Origin: an uncultured Desulfobacter sp.
GTDB taxonomy: Bacteria > Desulfobacterota > Desulfobacteria > Desulfobacterales > Desulfobacteraceae
Assembly: GCF_963666675.1 (NCBI RefSeq)
Contig: NZ_OY762929.1
Coordinates: 1,674,001 to 1,738,000 of the forward strand
Direction of reading: 5' to 3'
DNA length: 64,000 nt
Shown here: positions 38,501 to 46,714 of the stretch, piece by piece
How the letters are laid out: each line of letters starts with the position of its first letter
Position numbering within the stretch: the stretch's first letter is position 1
The notes under the pieces: model-generated
What the model saw: the letters and a program-made list of their open reading frames with translations, nothing else
Databases searched by the model: none
Told to the model about the DNA's origin: nothing
Program-made: the position numbers and the translations under genes

Positions 38501-40154
38501 TCACAGCGGCAGAATAACGAGCTTAGTTTTTTCCAATGATGGAAAACGGATATTAAGTGCAAGTGATGATGGTAGCGTAGGCGTTTGGAAGTTATCAAAC
38601 GGAGCCTTAATTGCCAATTTGTTTGATTTTGACAATAGCTGGGTGGTCGTTAACCCAGAGGGATATTTTGACACAGATCGGCCTGAATCTATTCCAGGAT
38701 TATCTTGGATAATGCCTGATGATCCTTTAACACCTATTCCGATAGAAATATTTCTGCGAGATTATTTTAAACCATATTTACTGCCCCAAATATTGACTGG
38801 GGGCAAGTTTAAGCAAATTCGTGATTTGAAAAACCTTAACAGAATACAACCAAAGGTTAAAATTTTAAGTGTTAGACAAGCCGATTCTCCAACAGAGGTT
38901 AACGTAAATGTTGAAGTAGAATCTGTTACAACAACAATAAGAGAAAATGGTAAAAAGAAAAAGGTTATGTCTGGGGTTCATGATTTACGAATTTATCGCC
39001 AAGGAAGAATTGTTTCTCAGTGGCCAAAAAATAATAAAGACACTTATAAAGATATAGATACTAAATCCAAAACAGAACTCATAGCTTGGCGCAAAGCATC
39101 TAAGATAAAATTGGATAAGAATGGTAAAGCAATTAAAACTTTTACAGTAAAAATACCCCGGAATACGAATCTTAAAGAGACCAATTTCTCAGCATATGCT
39201 TTTAATTCAGATCGGGTAAAGAGCAATACTTCATCCATCGTATATCAAAATAAAACAAAAATAAGCAAGGGAAAACGTTGCGCACATGTTATTGCAGTAG
39301 GGATTTCAAATAACCAAGATTTTAACTGGCGTTTGGGGTTTGCAGCTGAGGATGCAAAATTGATTCAGCAAAAAGTTGTGGAGCATTTAAAAAGTGAAGG
39401 GCAGTATGACAAAGTAAACAAAATTGGTTTGATCACATCTCCTCCTGATTTTGGATTGCTGCAAAGTAGCCAACTATCCAACACTGAAGATATAATTCAA
39501 CCAACTAAAGATAACATTAAATTGGTTATTGATATCCTATCTGGCAAGGCAGTTAGACCTGATCTTTTAAATAAAATCCCTCAAAGTATTTTATTAGATC
39601 TTAAACCAGTTGCTCCTGAAGATATGATAATTTTGTCATTTTCATGTCATGGAGTTACAAGCGAGAACGGTGAGTTTTATCTCATACCTTATGATATTGG
39701 CTCAAATAGAAGAAACGAAGATAAATCTGTGATGTTGTCAAAAGCTATCTCAAGCCAGGAATTATCATCCTGGTTAATTTCTCTTGACGCTGAACTCTTG
39801 ATGATTATTGACACTTGTCATTCCGCATCTGCTATAGAAATTAATGGATTCAAACCCGCGCCGTTAGGAAATTTAGGATTGGGACAATTATCTTATGATA
39901 AAAAAATGCCAATTTTAACAGCGTCTACAGCTAATGAAGTTGCTTGGGCAAAAGGCTATAGCTTGCTTTCATATGCTTTCGCATATGAAGGAATTGGGGA
40001 AAAGAAAGCGGCAAAACATGGGAAAGTAACTCTTAGAGATGCATTACATTATGCAGTTGATCGAGTTCCGATGTTATATAAGGAGAGGATACGAAATGAA
40101 GCCCCAATTAAGATACAAACTCCTAAGCTGTTCGATTTTAATAAAAGCTTGTAG
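35553..40154 (+). CDS. WD40-repeat caspase-family (C14) protease
   Basis: 1533 residues. A hydrophobic N-terminus (about 20-50) may anchor or export it. Residues about 60-1030 hold many WD40 units (clear GHQDLVLTVVFSNDGSLLASAGQDKTIRIWD and GKRILSASDDGSVGVWK), probably two or more propellers. The C-terminal caspase domain has HVIAVGISNNQDFNWRLGFA, the catalytic His in ILSFSCHG (about 1367) and Cys in IIDTCHSAS (about 1423). It overlaps the next gene by 59 bases. Such metacaspase-like sensors with WD40 propellers occur in bacterial conflict and cell-death systems; its trigger and substrate are unknown. Confidence 0.93.
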   Translation: MNFKLRHLFVRNSIGCFFLLRNVFLLFGRQIFYGLLAFTLAFYNVVLADSAKIIWHDDCFVKEGRLSTDVKQAISIDSFNLVVWDIQTESKIYDVSLESFFKQYVQIHGASVSPKLDVFIIATNGTLYLFNLKNGKQRWSINTELDLNKFVWSEDGKFIVVSSEYHSSAKVINTISGEIFLDFKLPKKNGLSIESIAITHKNNMIFAGTSNEGFLYNLNSGRVQRSIERHGIFFGASFSPDGLFLATAMGNNEVCLWEVETGKLVRSFQGHQDLVLTVVFSNDGSLLASAGQDKTIRIWDIETGRQLDELKGHSQGINGLNFGPQKKVLISVANDNTSRVWNIEKTISTKEIDRTLPQLPTLSVNKGHTGGVTATALSENGKFLATGDANGNVELLHTNNGNVIKRFMAHPGLRGEIIKIFIAFNQKAIVTASRDGKLSIWDILTGKRLLHINTNHTTLSDIALINDGERILTASEDGGSIIEWNGRNGNKIRTVSNFYERDQGIFSLSVLQEKGRIAAAKRDGTVTILDLKNSKELQNLLISEKTVVNNVVITSDGKHIATSSLNGQVGIWELNSEKLLYSWNFPGNQIFALEFAPDQNRLFVGLNNGEVHIYSIKHGNHVHSLPQFKKMNGWSSDIRSICFSTKKDIFAISSGAFEGESGYIKLFEAEQYKLINDFSSYVQIPVLARYSPDEHFIIVDGKNGTTIWDLETGKVLKRHKQTIFKPCTILSKEGSIAVPLEETVRIFSEQNKNERTITIPRTNKYDFGFINYIAIAPKVNKMLIQRWGSEEVILHDYHSGKILEHYNTGIVSFPPLFTPAEDAFLTVTHHNVVLWDINSNKSMVSIEKKDAFIGFERAVFTQNGEFAILYTQGLTGSALVLDMKKGEIIRSFSEKKYQIHNNSYWVVDSPPKDPMLLDYGKRGKITIINPTNGEIKQELVGGGGDITAVSVSGDGRLIAIAGEERNICIWRLNDGVMTHTFQYHSGRITSLVFSNDGKRILSASDDGSVGVWKLSNGALIANLFDFDNSWVVVNPEGYFDTDRPESIPGLSWIMPDDPLTPIPIEIFLRDYFKPYLLPQILTGGKFKQIRDLKNLNRIQPKVKILSVRQADSPTEVNVNVEVESVTTTIRENGKKKKVMSGVHDLRIYRQGRIVSQWPKNNKDTYKDIDTKSKTELIAWRKASKIKLDKNGKAIKTFTVKIPRNTNLKETNFSAYAFNSDRVKSNTSSIVYQNKTKISKGKRCAHVIAVGISNNQDFNWRLGFAAEDAKLIQQKVVEHLKSEGQYDKVNKIGLITSPPDFGLLQSSQLSNTEDIIQPTKDNIKLVIDILSGKAVRPDLLNKIPQSILLDLKPVAPEDMIILSFSCHGVTSENGEFYLIPYDIGSNRRNEDKSVMLSKAISSQELSSWLISLDAELLMIIDTCHSASAIEINGFKPAPLGNLGLGQLSYDKKMPILTASTANEVAWAKGYSLLSYAFAYEGIGEKKAAKHGKVTLRDALHYAVDRVPMLYKERIRNEAPIKIQTPKLFDFNKSL

Positions 40155-41286
40155 TTGTTTTCATATTTTGAAAAGAGATAATATTTTTATTGAGTTTGAT
40201 GCATTATTTTGGATAAAAGTTGCTCAAAAAACAGTAACTATTTTTTTATTCCTATTGATTATAATACCATCAATATTTCAACCTATGGTACTATTAGGGA
40301 AAGAATCTAATTCTGATTTATCTCATTTAAATATTACCACCGTGCTATTTAATCCTCATAAGAACACCACGCTAACTGTACCACTAAATATATATACTGA
40401 AATACAGAAATACTCTGCTGATAAAAATATAAAAAAAATATTTAAACAAAATGGAATTTTATTAGATGGTGAGTCTTTGGGCCTTTTTTATGAATTAAAT
40501 CCAGACTATAATAATGAAACACCAAATATTTATAAGATCGTTGTCCCTAAATTTTCTGGAAATAAAGATTATTTGAAGGCATTAGAGGATGGTTATCTGG
40601 TAGCGATAACTCTTGATCGGAATATTAAAATAGAATTTATAAAAATGTCGGAGACTCTTGGTTTACTTAAAGATCAAGTATCAAAAAACTACAACGCATT
40701 ATTTGAATTCAATGATGTTAAATCCACATTTTTTGAAAATTTAAATTCCATATGTGAAATAATGAGGCTATTTCGAGTTTTATTAGTGGAGAGGACACGA
40801 CCTCTTAGCTCTGAAGTTATTCACCAGATGACCAATGAAGGAGAATATTTGACTCATCAGCTAACTGAAGTTCTTGAAAAAAAACATGAATTATCAACAT
40901 CAACTGTTGAATTTGTAAAACAAATTATGATTAATATGGAAATCCGTTCATCATTTCTTAAAGAAAAAAAAGGGCCTGGAAAAATGCCTGACAGATGGCC
41001 AGAATCACGCGTAATAGTTCGCATATTTAATCTTAAAAATGGAAAACGGACAGAAGTTCAGGATTTAAGAGTGCATTACGTACCAAAAGCCTTATGGAAG
41101 GTCCGAGAAAAATATAAAGATTTTTTCTGTCAAATAGGTTCACCTGTTTCGAAGACCATCCCATGCGCTAACTATTGCATCTGGGCTAGCAAACCAGAAA
41201 ACGCCGCAGAACCACTTACTGAAAAAATGGAATTGAGTCTAAGGAAAGAAGAACAAGTAGAATTAGATCTCGTCATGATAAAATAG
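40096..41286 (+). CDS. membrane-anchored unknown protein, partner of caspase
   Basis: 396 residues from the ATG at 40096, chosen because AAGGAGAGG sits 7-15 bases upstream; the region before it is the caspase gene. A membrane helix (TVTIFLFLLIIIPSIFQP) near residue 50 leads to a soluble part with LFYELNPDYNNETPNIYKIV, weakly like a LysM motif. A helical stretch follows, then a C-terminal beta domain ending SLRKEEQVELDLVMIK. No family is recognised. The 59-base overlap with the caspase gene implies coupled expression, so it may be a partner, sensor or substrate. Confidence 0.75.
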   Translation: MKPQLRYKLLSCSILIKACSCFHILKRDNIFIEFDALFWIKVAQKTVTIFLFLLIIIPSIFQPMVLLGKESNSDLSHLNITTVLFNPHKNTTLTVPLNIYTEIQKYSADKNIKKIFKQNGILLDGESLGLFYELNPDYNNETPNIYKIVVPKFSGNKDYLKALEDGYLVAITLDRNIKIEFIKMSETLGLLKDQVSKNYNALFEFNDVKSTFFENLNSICEIMRLFRVLLVERTRPLSSEVIHQMTNEGEYLTHQLTEVLEKKHELSTSTVEFVKQIMINMEIRSSFLKEKKGPGKMPDRWPESRVIVRIFNLKNGKRTEVQDLRVHYVPKALWKVREKYKDFFCQIGSPVSKTIPCANYCIWASKPENAAEPLTEKMELSLRKEEQVELDLVMIK

Positions 41287-41296
41287 CAAGGTGTTT

Positions 41297-41872
41297 ATGG
41301 ATAGTAAAAACGTTCTATCAAAAGGCATTCAAGTGGTCGCTTTTCTTTTTGCGGCATTTGGAGGATTTCTACTAAAAATAGCACCGCCAGGTGGCATAAC
41401 ACTGCATTTTGCTGTTGGAATCAGTTCTATCGCATCTATTTTTATACTTTTATTCATTACATCTGTGATGAAGAATCAACCCCAGATATCATACAGAAAA
41501 TTTTGGTTAAGTATTTCCGCTGTCTCTTTTTTTGTTGTAATGGGTTCATCTCTTTTATATTTTTTAAATTTTAGTCAAATGACCTTTACATTCCCACCAG
41601 GATCGGAAGAGTTTAGATATACTTCGGGTACTATATTGACTCCTTCAGCGGTTGACTATTTAAAAGAAAATCCTTTAAAAACCATTTCCGAGCTTGTAGC
41701 CGACTTTGGCGGTCCTGCACATGCTGAATTAATATGGATTCGGCACACAATTCAAAGGTCAAATTTTATACTTATTTTAAATTATATTTTTGTTTTGTTA
41801 AGTGTTTCAACCATGCTCTTTTGCTTGACAGAAGGTATACTAAGCAACAATGGGAAAAAAACTACTGTTTAA
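41297..41872 (+). CDS. four-helix membrane protein of unknown function
   Basis: 191 residues. Hydrophobic helices lie at about 12-30, 36-55, 68-90 and 160-180, with a short soluble loop TFPPGSEEFRYTSG. Start ATG at 41297; the GTG at 41291 is alternative. It lies ten bases after the partner gene. It is probably the third gene of the caspase operon and could be a pore or scaffold (inference). Confidence 0.65.
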   Translation: MDSKNVLSKGIQVVAFLFAAFGGFLLKIAPPGGITLHFAVGISSIASIFILLFITSVMKNQPQISYRKFWLSISAVSFFVVMGSSLLYFLNFSQMTFTFPPGSEEFRYTSGTILTPSAVDYLKENPLKTISELVADFGGPAHAELIWIRHTIQRSNFILILNYIFVLLSVSTMLFCLTEGILSNNGKKTTV

Positions 41873-42024
41873 TTCAACGGTCAGAGTGTTGACTTTGTCT
41901 ATCATCGACTCCCGAGAACCTTTCCAGGCAAGGCGTTGACTACTTCAGCATGGTGTCACCGGGGCTTTAGATTGGGTGCTGAGCACTTCCTCAGCCAGTT
42001 CCCATCCAAAATGCTTTTTTTCCC

Positions 42025-42040
42025 GTTTCATCGATGAAAC
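42025..42040. repeat. 16-bp palindrome GTTTCATCGATGAAAC
   Basis: Perfect palindrome, 3 bases past the 3' end of the decayed GFA-like gene. See 33094-33109 and 42576-42591. Confidence 0.55.
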
Positions 42041-42043
42041 AGC

Positions 42044-42540
42044 TCACAGCAACTCGGAATGATTTTTGTGGCCGGACCACTTAAGCAGATCATCATGTAT
42101 TTCAATCGCCCTTGAATTGTAGAAAAGATGGCAGGTCGGCTTAAATTCCTCCGGCACCTCGGCTGGAAACCCGAAATCAAACAATGATGGGAAAGCAAGC
42201 CACATCCTGCGCCCCTCGTCGGCAATGGGTGTGCCACATTTGCCGCAACGAACTTTACAGGGGAGAATGCGCTCTGACCGGTTTTGTTCGCTGTTATAAA
42301 AAACCAGATCCTCCAAACCAGCGATTAATCTTACATGGCGCTTGTGAAGAATTGCTGCCCACTGCATAGGGGCACCATGTAGCCTCTGGCAAGTCGTGCA
42401 ATGGCAAATTTTGGCATCCACTGGATCAGCGCTCACCTCATATCAGACGGCCCACAAAAGCATGAGGCCTGGTACTTGGCAACAAACCCTGTGTCTTCCA
42501 GGGAAGCATAATCAGGTCCGAATGAATTTTCCATTTTCAT
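42044..42540 (-). pseudogene. decayed GFA/CENP-V-domain gene
   Basis: Reconstructed start ATG at 42540: MKMENSFGPDYASLEDTGFV, then AKYQASCFCG. A one-base deletion near 42455 and a CGA-to-TGA change break the frame. It then continues YEVSADPVDAKICHCTTCQRLHG, with CHCTTC and CGKCGTPIAD zinc motifs of the GFA family, to a stop at 42044. Residues 42436 and downstream appear intact. GFA proteins bind zinc and, in some cases, glutathione adducts. Confidence 0.65.
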
Positions 42541-42575
42541 CACCTGTTCTGTTTATTAAATCTATTTGTGTGGAT

Positions 42576-42591
42576 GTTTCATCAATGAAAC
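42576..42591. repeat. 16-bp palindrome GTTTCATCAATGAAAC
   Basis: Near-identical to the palindromes at 42025 and 33094, lying 36 bases upstream of the GFA-like start on the other side of the gene. Confidence 0.55.
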
Positions 42592-42599
42592 AGTTTTTG

Positions 42600-43068
42600 T
42601 AAAATCATCGTCCAACACCGTCCAAACGAAGCCTGTTCCTGTGCCACAGCGCAACAAGTTTCAATATTTCAAGCCATTGGACGCAATATCACACCCCTTG
42701 TTCGTCTCAAAACAACTATGATGTATCGACCTAAGAAAGGGCTTAAATGAAGGGATTGGACTATGGCCGTGGAACAATATTTATCTTATATTTCAGCAAG
42801 ATGCTCCGTAATGGAAAAGTTTATAGAGCTGAATATTAACATAGAATCCTCCCAAAAAAAATGTAGTGGATAAAGTGCAATCTGAGATTTAAATTTTAAT
42901 AGGAAACTGCTACTTAGGCCTGCCCCCAACCTGTTAAAATCGTAACATCCCTCCTTTTCTATGCGCAATTAACCCCAACTTAAAATTAGTAGGCAATAGT
43001 ATTTAAAAGGTGCTATAGATAAAAAAATAGAAACTATTTCTTTTTTTTATTATCATGAAGAGGTTTTT
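42600..43068. other. intergenic region
   Basis: No supported gene. A short open frame (about 42627-42720) reads VPVPQRNKFQYFKPLDAISH but has no recognised relative and no good start. The right half is AT-rich and precedes the NACHT gene. Confidence 0.4.
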
Positions 43069-43833
43069 ATGCGAATATCTGTTTCAGCAAGCTCCGTAAG
43101 ATCATTTCTAAAAAATCGCACACAGTCTGAGCCCTCACTAACAAAATATTTAGAATCGGACTCCTCAATTTTAAAAGATGTGGGGCAACTAACTGGATTT
43201 GTAGGGAGTGTTCTTAGCGGAAACCCCCTATCCGTTGCCGAGGCTTTAGCGAACATATTCGGAACAGCGGGTTCATTCCTCTCACTGTGTACGCAAACAA
43301 TAAAGAAATTTGAAAACAATACGCCAGAACTACAAGATTTATTTAAATATGAATATGAAAAATTTGAAATTTTTTATTTTGTATTGTGCCAGCGAAGCTA
43401 TTTTTACGCAATTGATAAAAACGTTTCGAAGTATAATTCAATGGAAAAAATTGAACCTAAAAAGTTAACAGATGATCAAAAACAAAATCTTAAAAATTTC
43501 ATTCAAAAAATAGATTTTGAAGAGGTGCGTTACTTTTTATCTGTTGATCCAGTTACAATAGAGAATCCTATTTATAAAATTTATTCTCAATGGCTCAAAA
43601 AGATGTTTAGTTTATATGGATATGAAAAGATTGAATACACTAATATAATAGAATCTATAGATAAAGAGGCCTTCCACCATTTCCGGCTTAAGATATCTGA
43701 AGACACCCCACTCAATAATTGGATACGTAGTTATCTCCTTTTAGACCATCAAGTGAATTCTGCAGATATAATTTTGGATCACCTTTCAGGTATTAAACAT
43801 TATCTATCCAATTGGATATATGAGAAGAGAGTA
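43069..43833 (+). pseudogene. NACHT-type STAND ATPase gene, 5' part
   Basis: 255 codons, start ATG with GAAGAGG upstream. N-terminal effector or recognition region: helical, with a hydrophobic LTGFVGSVLSGNPLSVAEALANIFGTAGSF stretch (residues about 40-70). The native gene continues at 45211: joining ...YEKRV to LPDNKDSMFNES keeps the frame after removal of an insertion sequence. The N-terminal domain is not recognised. Confidence 0.7.
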
Positions 43834-43905
43834 TAGTGGCCCCCGAAAACTGGACAAGATGTTAAGATAAAATATAACAGTCCAGGAACCAGAAAGGGAT
43901 TCATT

Positions 43906-45048
43906 TTGAAACGAAAAAACTACAGTAAAGAATTAAAAAGTAAGGTCGCATTGGCAGCCATAAAAGGTAACCAAACTGTCAATGAGATTGCCTCTGAGTT
44001 CGGTATTCATACAAGCCTTGTAAATAGATGGAAAAAGGAAGCAATCGAAGCCCTTCCATTGGTATTTGGCAATAGCCAGGCAAAACAAACCAAAGAAACA
44101 GAGATTGAACGAGCCCGTTTATATCAAAAGGTCGGCCAACTCCAGGTAGAACTGGATTGGCTAAAAAAAAAACAGCGGACACCTTTGATGAGTATTGAAG
44201 ATAAAAAACAGCGGATTCAACCCAAGAACTCCAAACTCAGTATTCAAAGGCAATGTGAGCTGATAGGGCTCCCACGTTCCAGTTATTACCGTGAAGGCCG
44301 GGCCGGACAGGAAACGCCTACAAATTTGGAATTCATGAGGTTAATTGACAATGAATATACCGCCCATCCTTTCTATGGTACCCGCCAAATTCGCAATGCC
44401 CTCAGGCGTAACGGATATAAGATTAACCGCAAACGGATTCAACGACTGATGCGGAAAATGGGAATTCAGTCCATTGCACCGAAACCAAATACCAGCAAGG
44501 CTCATCCCCAAAATAAAGTGTATCCATATCTTTTGAGGAACGTTGAAGTAACCAGATCAAATCAGGTGTGGTGTACGGATATAACATATATTCCACTTTC
44601 TGGTGGCTTCGTTTATTTGACGGCTGTCATGGATTGGTATAGTCGTCATGTTCTCTCTTGGGAACTATCAATAACCATGGACAACGAGTTTTGTATATCC
44701 TCTTTGGAGAGAGCGTTACGATGTCATGGAACACCCTATATATTCAACACGGATCAAGGATCTCAATACACAAGCCACGAGTTTACAAAAGTATTGAAAG
44801 ATAAGGACATTAAAATCAGCATGGATGGAAAAGGCCGATGTCTCGATAATATTTTCATCGAACGACTGTGGCGCAGTGTGAAGTATGAAGAAATTTATGT
44901 AAATGAATTTCGATCTGTTGAACAGTTGCGCAAGCACTTGAAAAAATACTTTGATTTTTACAACAATGAACGACCTCACCAAAGTTTTAACGGCCAGACG
45001 CCTGCCGAAGTGTATTATGGCGAAAATCAGTTAAGTCTTGTGGGATGA
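43906..45048 (+). CDS. IS3-family transposase, OrfA and OrfB in one frame
   Basis: 380 residues from a TTG with AAAGGGA upstream. Helix-turn-helix at the N-terminus (NQTVNEIASEFGIHTSLVNRW), then an A10 run at 44163-44172 where OrfA and OrfB are normally in different frames but here are fused. The DDE core follows: VWCTDITYIPLSGGFVYLTA, FNTDQGSQYTS, and DNIFIERLWRSVKYE with the catalytic glutamate. Confidence 0.93.
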   Translation: MKRKNYSKELKSKVALAAIKGNQTVNEIASEFGIHTSLVNRWKKEAIEALPLVFGNSQAKQTKETEIERARLYQKVGQLQVELDWLKKKQRTPLMSIEDKKQRIQPKNSKLSIQRQCELIGLPRSSYYREGRAGQETPTNLEFMRLIDNEYTAHPFYGTRQIRNALRRNGYKINRKRIQRLMRKMGIQSIAPKPNTSKAHPQNKVYPYLLRNVEVTRSNQVWCTDITYIPLSGGFVYLTAVMDWYSRHVLSWELSITMDNEFCISSLERALRCHGTPYIFNTDQGSQYTSHEFTKVLKDKDIKISMDGKGRCLDNIFIERLWRSVKYEEIYVNEFRSVEQLRKHLKKYFDFYNNERPHQSFNGQTPAEVYYGENQLSLVG

Positions 45049-45056
45049 TGAAGCCA

Positions 45057-45143
45057 AAACCCGCTCCAGCGGAAGCCAACCCCTTCCGACGAGCAGTTTT
45101 TGTGGTGCCCATTCTCAGGGCCTGGCTTCCACTTCCGCTGGAC
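45057..45143. ncRNA. structured 87-base element after IS3 transposase gene
   Basis: Candidate structured RNA or DNA; the type is uncertain. Stem GGAAGCCA pairs with TGGCTTCC, with a further stem tccagcggaag / cttccgctgga as an alternative. The middle segment ttccgacgagcag...gtgcccattctcaggg is nearly identical to the copy at 50777-50864 in an unrelated insertion sequence. Confidence 0.5.
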
Positions 45144-45210
45144 ACCGAGAAAAGTTCAACTATGACGCTTAAATTGAAGAAAAACTGTCTTGACACTGGG
45201 GTCCACTATA

Positions 45211-46145
45211 CTCCCAGATAATAAAGATAGTATGTTTAATGAATCATTCGGGGTTCGGAAAGTTTTTATTTGTCCAGAAGTGGACTATTTCAGGCGAATT
45301 ATTAATGAACCCCCTAAGAAAAATACAAGAGATCTATCTACATTATTAGGTGGCCTACTAAGCAAAAGAGTTTCCAATAGAGATTTAATTTTTATTTGTG
45401 GCGGCCCTGGATCAGGTAAATCGACGATTTGTAAACTTTTATGCGATCAACTTTCGAAAAATGAAAATATTTATCCCGTTTTATTAAAATTAAGAAAATT
45501 AAAGGATTGTAACAATGTAACCGGGTTTATAGAAAAATCATTAAGAAATGAGCATCTAATAGGAGATATCCAGGACCTAAGATTATTAAAAAATATTGTT
45601 ATAGTTTTAGATGGCTTCGATGAGGTCGTTATGGCAAACAGAGATAAATTAAAAAATTTCTTCATTATATTAAAGGATGAACTCCAGACCTATCCATTTA
45701 GAGAAACTAAAATCATTATTTCTGGTCGAGACACATTATTTCCTAACGGTTATGGTATTCCTGATTATTCTCACGTATTAGAGTTAAGGCCATTCAATAA
45801 GCAGAGAGGCAAGCGATGGGGCGAAAAATGGAATGATATCAAAAATTGTATGCCCAACGGTAAAAAATTTCGCCCGGAGATACACTTTTCCTCTGAAGAG
45901 TCTGAAAAGAAAACAGCCTTAAATCATTTGGTGTCATGGCCATTAACGTTGCACTTAGTAGCTAGAGTCCATGCCAACGGATTTATTGATCTATCAAAAA
46001 ATATAAACATTGGAAAAGCCTTCATATATAAATTTATTTTACATGATACCTCGCTGAGACAGGAAAGCAAAGGAGGAGATTTCCGTGATTTAGCAAGATT
46101 TGATCAAAAGACAATGCGAAAGTTTTTGATGGAAGTTGCCCGATG
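45211..46145 (+). pseudogene. NACHT-type STAND ATPase gene, middle part (NACHT domain)
   Basis: About 311 codons. Shows Walker A FICGGPGSGKSTICKLL, then Walker B IVIVLDGFDEVVMANRDKL, a sensor-1-like KIIISGRDTLFPNG, and LVSWPLTLHLVARVHANG, a standard NACHT order. Native coding stops near 46145 where insertion element B enters. NACHT STAND proteins detect intruders and activate an effector domain. The frame that begins at 45190 uses bases of the IS3 element and is not the native start. Confidence 0.85.
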
Positions 46146-46219
46146 TGTCAGGATAGTTGTCGTGTCGAACGAAAAGCCAATAAGACAATTTGAACAGGGC
46201 GTGGAATGGATATGAAAAC

Positions 46220-46714
46220 GTGGAGTATACACAAGAATTCAAAACGGCAATGATTCAGAAAATTCTTTTAAACCCAGGCACGCCGATGGTAAACTTTTCA
46301 AAAGAGGCTAACGTTCCAAATTCAACGGTAGCAACCTGGCTAAGAAATTACAAAAAAAGGAATGGGAGTACAGTGGGCTCGAAGAAGAAAACCTGGTCAG
46401 CCGAGAGGAAATTTCAGGCAGTATTGGAAACTGCGTCGTTAAGTGAAGCAGAAAAAAATGAATATTGCCGGAAACATGGAATATACCCGGAACAGTTAGA
46501 AGAGTGGAAGAAAGACTGTATATCCGGATGTAGAAAGAGCCCCGATCAAAATTTTGTCAAGAAAACCAAGCAAAAAGAGCAAGAATTGCAACGCAAGACT
46601 AAAGCCCTTGAAAAAGAATTAACCCGTAAGGAGAAAGCGTTAGCAGAAGCTGCCGCCCTGCTTGTGTTAAAAAAAAAAGTCCAGGACATCTGGGGGGACA
46701 AAGGGGAAGAATGA
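46220..46714 (+). CDS. insertion sequence B OrfA
   Basis: 164 residues. Helix-turn-helix region (PMVNFSKEANVPNSTVATWLRNY), charged linker, and KALAEAAALLVLKKKVQDIWG C-terminus like OrfA of element A. The likely start is GTG at 46220; upstream codons read from the element end. The A10 run before the OrfB overlap allows -1 frameshifting. Confidence 0.8.
   Translation: MEYTQEFKTAMIQKILLNPGTPMVNFSKEANVPNSTVATWLRNYKKRNGSTVGSKKKTWSAERKFQAVLETASLSEAEKNEYCRKHGIYPEQLEEWKKDCISGCRKSPDQNFVKKTKQKEQELQRKTKALEKELTRKEKALAEAAALLVLKKKVQDIWGDKGEE

Larger units (their letters stand above)
43834..45208 (+). mobile_element. IS3-family insertion sequence (1375 bp) within the NACHT gene
   Basis: Ends tagtgg at 43834 and ccacta ending at 45208, with further partial pairing (tagtggcccccg...). 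Flanked by TA at 43832-43833 and 45209-45210, a possible 2-bp target duplication. Contains one transposase gene and, after its stop, a structured element shared with the IS256 element at 49-51 kb. Confidence 0.85.
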
